DNA from: Bodo saltans
Taxonomy: Eukaryota > Euglenozoa > Kinetoplastea > Eubodonida > Bodonidae
Length of the DNA stretch: 28,682 nucleotides
NCBI GenBank assembly: GCA_001460835.1
Contig: CYKH01001851.1
Coordinates: 50,128 to 78,809 of the forward strand
Direction of reading: 5' to 3'
The first letter of the stretch is position 1. Every line of letters starts with the position of its first letter. Position numbers and translations under genes: made by a program. The notes under the pieces are model-generated. The model worked only from the letters and a program-made list of their open reading frames with translations, had not been told where the DNA came from and did no database searches. Below are positions 25,778 through 28,682 of the stretch, one piece after another.

Positions 25778-27223
25778 ATGCGTTGCTTTACAAGCAGACT
25801 TGCTGGTGCGGCTTCTCCAGCTGCTTGCGGTCTTTCTGCAATGTCGCCGCATTTGCAGTGCGCTCAACGCCGCTGTACAACTCCCATCTCGCCTGAAACG
25901 TTGCTGGCGCAATCATCGCATCAGAGATTGCCCAGGAGACGTGTGGTTCCTTGGGCGATAGGGAAACCGACTGTTCCCGTCACCAGTGCCCCTCCAGTAC
26001 CCCCTCAATCAACGACGTCATCAACGAACGAAGCGCCTCAGCATCCCCACCATCCGCATTCTGACGACTTTTTATTGCCTCCCCTCGAGGAATATTTGTC
26101 GATTCAAGCCCAGCGCAACGAGTCCATTCGGCAGAGGTTGAAAGAGTGTCTTGGACCAGAGTTCGGAAGCAGCAAACCCGTCGCCCATCAAAGCATTATC
26201 GGCTCGTCCACATCGTCATCGGAGCCCCTCGATGAGCACACCACAGAGCTGCTGAGAAATGTGAGCGGTAAGCTCGTGGTGCGAGAGCATGTGACGGAAA
26301 CAGGCATCAACTGGTGGGATATTACTGCCCACCCTACCGCTGCACTTGAAGAGTATCGAGGGAGCATCGCATCTGTTCTCGTGGGACTTGGTGCCCATGA
26401 GACCCTCGTAGAGGCCACACTTGAAACCGTGCTCCTTCCCCAAACCACTAACGTAGAGGGGTGTCAGTGCCTCGTGGTACGTTGTGCCGCTGAGGATACA
26501 TCGTTCGATATGGATAGCATCCAAGAGCTCACAAACCGTCTGACGATCCTCGTCTTCAGAGCTCAGAAGCGTGTGGTGACGGTTCATCGCACGCACATGC
26601 TGAGTGCCTCTCAACTTATGAAGAAGTGGAACGAAGAACAACAACCAGATGGGATCGCGTCATCTCTTGAGAATCTTGTCCTTCATTTTGTGAAAGAGAC
26701 GTGCAGGTCGTTTCATCGCGCATTAGCAAAGTCAATTGTTGAGTTCGATAATTATGAAGCAAAGCTGTTTGCTCCGGAAAGAAAACGATCGTCCATGGCT
26801 CGGCAGATTTATCACATCAAACGGCGTGCCTCGGTGTACTCTCGAATCTTAGTGCTCACGCAAGATGCCTTCTCTCACTTGATTGCAGGCATGGGCATCC
26901 CGTCCCAAAATGTGTATGTTCAGGATGTCATGCAAGACATGACCCATGTGAGGTCGTTGTCCGATGAACTGAACGACAACGCCAACGCGGTATTACAATT
27001 GCTGTTCCAGTTGTCCTCGTATCAACTCAATGAACTGATGAGAGTGCTGACGATGTTCAGCGCATTTTTCATCCCATTGAGTTTTATTGCATCTGTGTAC
27101 GGCATGAATTTTGAACACCTTCCCGGAATGGCAGATCCCAACGGTCATTTATACTGCCTCAGCTTTATGCTGTGCGTTGGTGTGACGATTGTGTTGTGGT
27201 TCAAGGTCAAGAAGTTCTGGTAG
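25778..27223 (+). CDS. CorA-type magnesium transporter, probably mitochondrial
   Basis: This 481-residue protein is predicted to form a homo-oligomeric channel for Mg2+. The family signature YGMNFEHLPG contains the GMN selectivity motif at 442-444, directly after the first membrane helix (about 419-441, LTMFSAFFIPLSFIASV). A second helix follows at about 459-477 (LYCLSFMLCVGVTIVLWF), ending in the basic tail KVKKFW, as in bacterial CorA. The long stretch before this (about 130-415) is the cytosolic or matrix funnel domain, with a long helix region near 345-410. The first 60 residues are rich in Arg, Ser and Ala with few acidic residues (MRCFTSRLAGAASP...RLPRRR), which suggests a mitochondrial presequence. 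The GMNFEHLPG motif is closer to CorA than to Mrs2 (GMN followed by other residues), judged from memory. Confidence 0.9.
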   Translation: MRCFTSRLAGAASPAACGLSAMSPHLQCAQRRCTTPISPETLLAQSSHQRLPRRRVVPWAIGKPTVPVTSAPPVPPQSTTSSTNEAPQHPHHPHSDDFLLPPLEEYLSIQAQRNESIRQRLKECLGPEFGSSKPVAHQSIIGSSTSSSEPLDEHTTELLRNVSGKLVVREHVTETGINWWDITAHPTAALEEYRGSIASVLVGLGAHETLVEATLETVLLPQTTNVEGCQCLVVRCAAEDTSFDMDSIQELTNRLTILVFRAQKRVVTVHRTHMLSASQLMKKWNEEQQPDGIASSLENLVLHFVKETCRSFHRALAKSIVEFDNYEAKLFAPERKRSSMARQIYHIKRRASVYSRILVLTQDAFSHLIAGMGIPSQNVYVQDVMQDMTHVRSLSDELNDNANAVLQLLFQLSSYQLNELMRVLTMFSAFFIPLSFIASVYGMNFEHLPGMADPNGHLYCLSFMLCVGVTIVLWFKVKKFW

Positions 27224-27473
27224 TCCTTCCAAAAGACTTTTGATCGCCTTCAAAAGACTCTTCATCTATGCATCTTTCACTCAAATTTACGCGCTGCTTT
27301 TCCCCCTTTTTGAGTGATAGATTTATTTTGTATGTGTTGTTGCTTGCAATGAACGAACCAACAACAACGAAACATCTTCGCTCCTATTGGATTCTTAAGT
27401 TTGCTCGGTTTTTGTCTCGTCTTGTTTCTGGAAAAGTGAGGGAAAGTAAGCAATAATCATTCGTGCCCGCGCC
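27224..27473 (+). promoter_or_regulatory. Spacer with two pyrimidine tracts upstream of UFC1
   Basis: The spacer starts with a direct repeat, CTTCCAAAAGACT (27226-27238) and CCTTCAAAAGACT (27247-27259), in the presumed 3' UTR of the CorA-like gene. One tract (27294-27311, GCTGCTTTTCCCCCTTTT) has AG at 27313-27314. A second (27402-27430) has AG at 27435-27436, which gives a 37-nt 5' UTR free of ATG. The second site is the more likely acceptor for UFC1. Confidence 0.4.
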
Positions 27474-27971
27474 ATGGACCCCCAAACCAAAGCATCCGTT
27501 GCACGTATCCCCCTCTTGAAAACCAAAGCTGGACCCCGCGATGGCGATAAGTGGACCCAGCGTCTCAAAGAGGAATACGCATCTCTTATCCAGTACGTCG
27601 AGAACAATAAAGCTACCGACAACCACTGGTTTAACTTGGAGAGCAACGAGCAGGGCACCAGATGGTACGGTACTTGCTGGACGTTCTACAAAAATCAGAA
27701 GTACGAGTTCCACATGGAGTTTGACCTTCCAGTGACCTATCCACAAGCCGCGCCTGAAGTGGCACTCCCTGAGCTCGAGGGCAAGACCGTGAAAATGTAT
27801 CGTGGGGGTAAGATCTGCATGACCACACATTTCTTCCCGCTCTGGGCTCGCAACGTGCCGCACTTTGGGATCAGCCATATTCTGGCACTAGGCCTCGGTC
27901 CGTGGCTGAGCATTGAAATTCCAGCTATGGTTGAAGAGGGAGTGCTGCAACCGACTACGAAGACACAATAA
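27474..27971 (+). CDS. UFC1: UFM1-conjugating enzyme 1 (E2)
   Basis: This 165-residue E2 enzyme receives the ubiquitin-like modifier UFM1 from UBA5 on its active cysteine and passes it to the UFL1 ligase complex. It aligns along its whole length with human UFC1 (167 residues), from memory: [80 protein letters not shown] and [14 protein letters not shown]. The active-site cysteine is C115 in [10 protein letters not shown] (human C116). The ATG at 27474 gives the length and N-terminus of the family, so the start is secure. No domain is added or missing. In other eukaryotes the pathway acts on ER-bound ribosomes. Confidence 0.97.
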   Translation: MDPQTKASVARIPLLKTKAGPRDGDKWTQRLKEEYASLIQYVENNKATDNHWFNLESNEQGTRWYGTCWTFYKNQKYEFHMEFDLPVTYPQAAPEVALPELEGKTVKMYRGGKICMTTHFFPLWARNVPHFGISHILALGLGPWLSIEIPAMVEEGVLQPTTKTQ

Positions 27972-28289
27972 CATTCGCGCCTTCACAGTTGTAGTTTATG
28001 TGCTAAGCTTTTTCTTTCTTTCTGCACCTCTCGAATCCTGTGTGTTGTCGTTGCCCCAAATGCCTTTGGTTTTTGCTTCTCTCTTGACTTCAGATCAGAG
28101 AAAGGGAGAAGCGTGAGAAGTGATCTTGAGGTGCACAGTGCAACGTATATACACGAAACAGCATATGCATTAGTGCCCAACTGAGTGAACCCCTCTGTCA
28201 TACCCCCCACACTAACAGCTTCACCACCACACCACCACCACCACTATTTCGATCACCCACTCCTCGTACTCAGAGTTGACGTCCGAAAC
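27972..28289 (+). promoter_or_regulatory. 318-bp spacer after UFC1 with CAC repeat and two candidate acceptors
   Basis: The first tract (28066-28090, TTTGGTTTTTGCTTCTCTCTTGACT) precedes AG at 28092-28093. A CAC trinucleotide run lies at 28222-28244. A pyrimidine/C-rich stretch (28254-28270) precedes AG at 28272-28273, giving a 16-nt 5' UTR. If the first acceptor is used, a two-codon upstream ORF (ATGCATTAG, 28165-28173) would be present in the mRNA. Confidence 0.4.
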
Positions 28290-28682
28290 ATGGCAACAGA
28301 CGAACAGCCCTACGCGTTGAGGAAACAAGTTCGGCAGCGCCCTGTACTCCAGCAGCAGTCCTCTCCACTGTTGGAAGAAGGCGGCGAGGGGGACGGTCAA
28401 CCATCGAATAGCGGCGATGCGTTTGACGAGAGTCTAGGAAGCGCCTTCCTTCTCGCAAACTCAACCAGCACGTTTACATCCATCGCCGCACGACAACATC
28501 GACGTTGCTGGGGATTCTTTTTAGCAATGTCGTGCGCGGTGGTGCTTATCTTCGTGGTTCTGGTGAGTCTCCTGCTGCTGCGGGAACACCACCAAATGCA
28601 TGATGCCTCAGCCTCCTCCACAACGAACAAGAAAGGTAACAGCCGAACTCTGGAGTACTTTGTTCTGTGCGTGATTGGTGGC
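28290..28682 (+). CDS. 5' part of a single-span (signal-anchor) membrane protein, cut by the window end
   Basis: The frame is open from ATG 28290 (MATDEQPYALRKQVRQRP) to the end of the window, 131 codons without a stop. Residues 1-70 are hydrophilic, with acidic and Gln-rich patches. A strong hydrophobic segment follows at about 74-97 (WGFFLAMSCAVVLIFVVLVS), preceded by the basic cluster RQHRR, so the N-terminus would face the cytosol with the rest in the lumen (type II topology). After the segment comes a short Ser/Lys linker and the start of a folded part (RTLEYFVLCVIGG). This layout is typical of Golgi or ER enzymes such as glycosyltransferases, but the diagnostic part is missing and I cannot assign a family. 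Confidence 0.7.
   Translation, partial: MATDEQPYALRKQVRQRPVLQQQSSPLLEEGGEGDGQPSNSGDAFDESLGSAFLLANSTSTFTSIAARQHRRCWGFFLAMSCAVVLIFVVLVSLLLLREHHQMHDASASSTTNKKGNSRTLEYFVLCVIGG

Noticed and set aside
27268-27456. A 62-codon open frame between the CorA-like gene and UFC1.
   Set aside because: It lacks a recognisable domain, overlaps the second pyrimidine tract and ends downstream of the likely UFC1 acceptor, so it would be cut by mRNA processing. It is probably chance, though a small gene cannot be excluded.
28222-28244. CAC trinucleotide run.
   Set aside because: It is a short simple repeat in a spacer; I see no evidence for a functional element or a larger satellite.
1-28682. Mobile elements, tRNA/rRNA/snRNA genes, spliced-leader RNA genes, CRISPR arrays.
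   Set aside because: I looked for transposase, reverse transcriptase and integrase motifs in the open frames, for terminal repeats, and for tRNA-like sequences by eye, and found none. A covariance-model scan would be the decisive test for RNA genes.

Overview
The window looks like nuclear DNA of a kinetoplastid protist, most likely a free-living bodonid of the Bodo saltans type; the genus is my inference. The evidence is: every recognisable gene is on the + strand, head to tail, with no introns; intergenic spacers are short (about 120-420 bases); nearly every start codon is preceded by a pyrimidine-rich tract and an AG, as expected for spliced-leader trans-splicing of a polycistronic transcript; and the topoisomerase II matches, from memory, the mitochondrial type II enzyme of trypanosomes from its first residues (AHKYKKL.PI.HVL.RPEMY.GS). 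I see no bacterial operon signals, mobile elements, viral remnants, CRISPR arrays or tRNA/rRNA genes.

Layout, left to right: (1) 1-348, a truncated tandem duplicate of the 5' end of the next gene. (2) 492-5537, a large WD40-propeller protein whose 5' part is interrupted by two short frame-shifting tandem duplications (65 bp and 46 bp) that together restore the frame. (3) 5729-8761, a protein kinase with an N-terminal Cys-rich finger and TPR-like repeats. (4) 9003-12407, a USP7-type ubiquitin hydrolase lacking the usual N-terminal MATH domain. (5) 12826-16566, DNA topoisomerase II of the kinetoplastid mitochondrial type. (6) 16833-17123, a 96-residue protein with two hydrophobic segments and Cys-Pro motifs. 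(7) 17367-19493, an unrecognised protein containing a 300-N assembly gap. (8) 19690-22893, an IQ-motif protein. (9) 23113-24129, an unrecognised Ser-rich protein. (10) 24493-25653, a protein with a U1-like zinc finger. (11) 25778-27223, a CorA-type magnesium transporter with a probable mitochondrial presequence. (12) 27474-27971, the UFM1-conjugating enzyme UFC1. (13) 28290 to the end, the 5' part of a membrane protein cut by the window edge.

The genes do not form one pathway. In kinetoplastids gene order mainly reflects shared polycistronic transcription, and expression is set by trans-splicing, polyadenylation and UTRs. Two genes belong to ubiquitin or ubiquitin-like pathways (USP7, UFC1), two probably act in the mitochondrion (TOP2, CorA-like), and two may be cytoskeletal or flagellar (WD40, IQ). 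I found no clearly new multi-gene system. The observations most worth a second look are the three nested tandem duplications in the first 1.4 kb, the finger-TPR-kinase architecture, the small Cys-Pro membrane protein, the hydrophobic tail of TOP2, and the 5-codon upstream ORF placed directly at a predicted splice acceptor.
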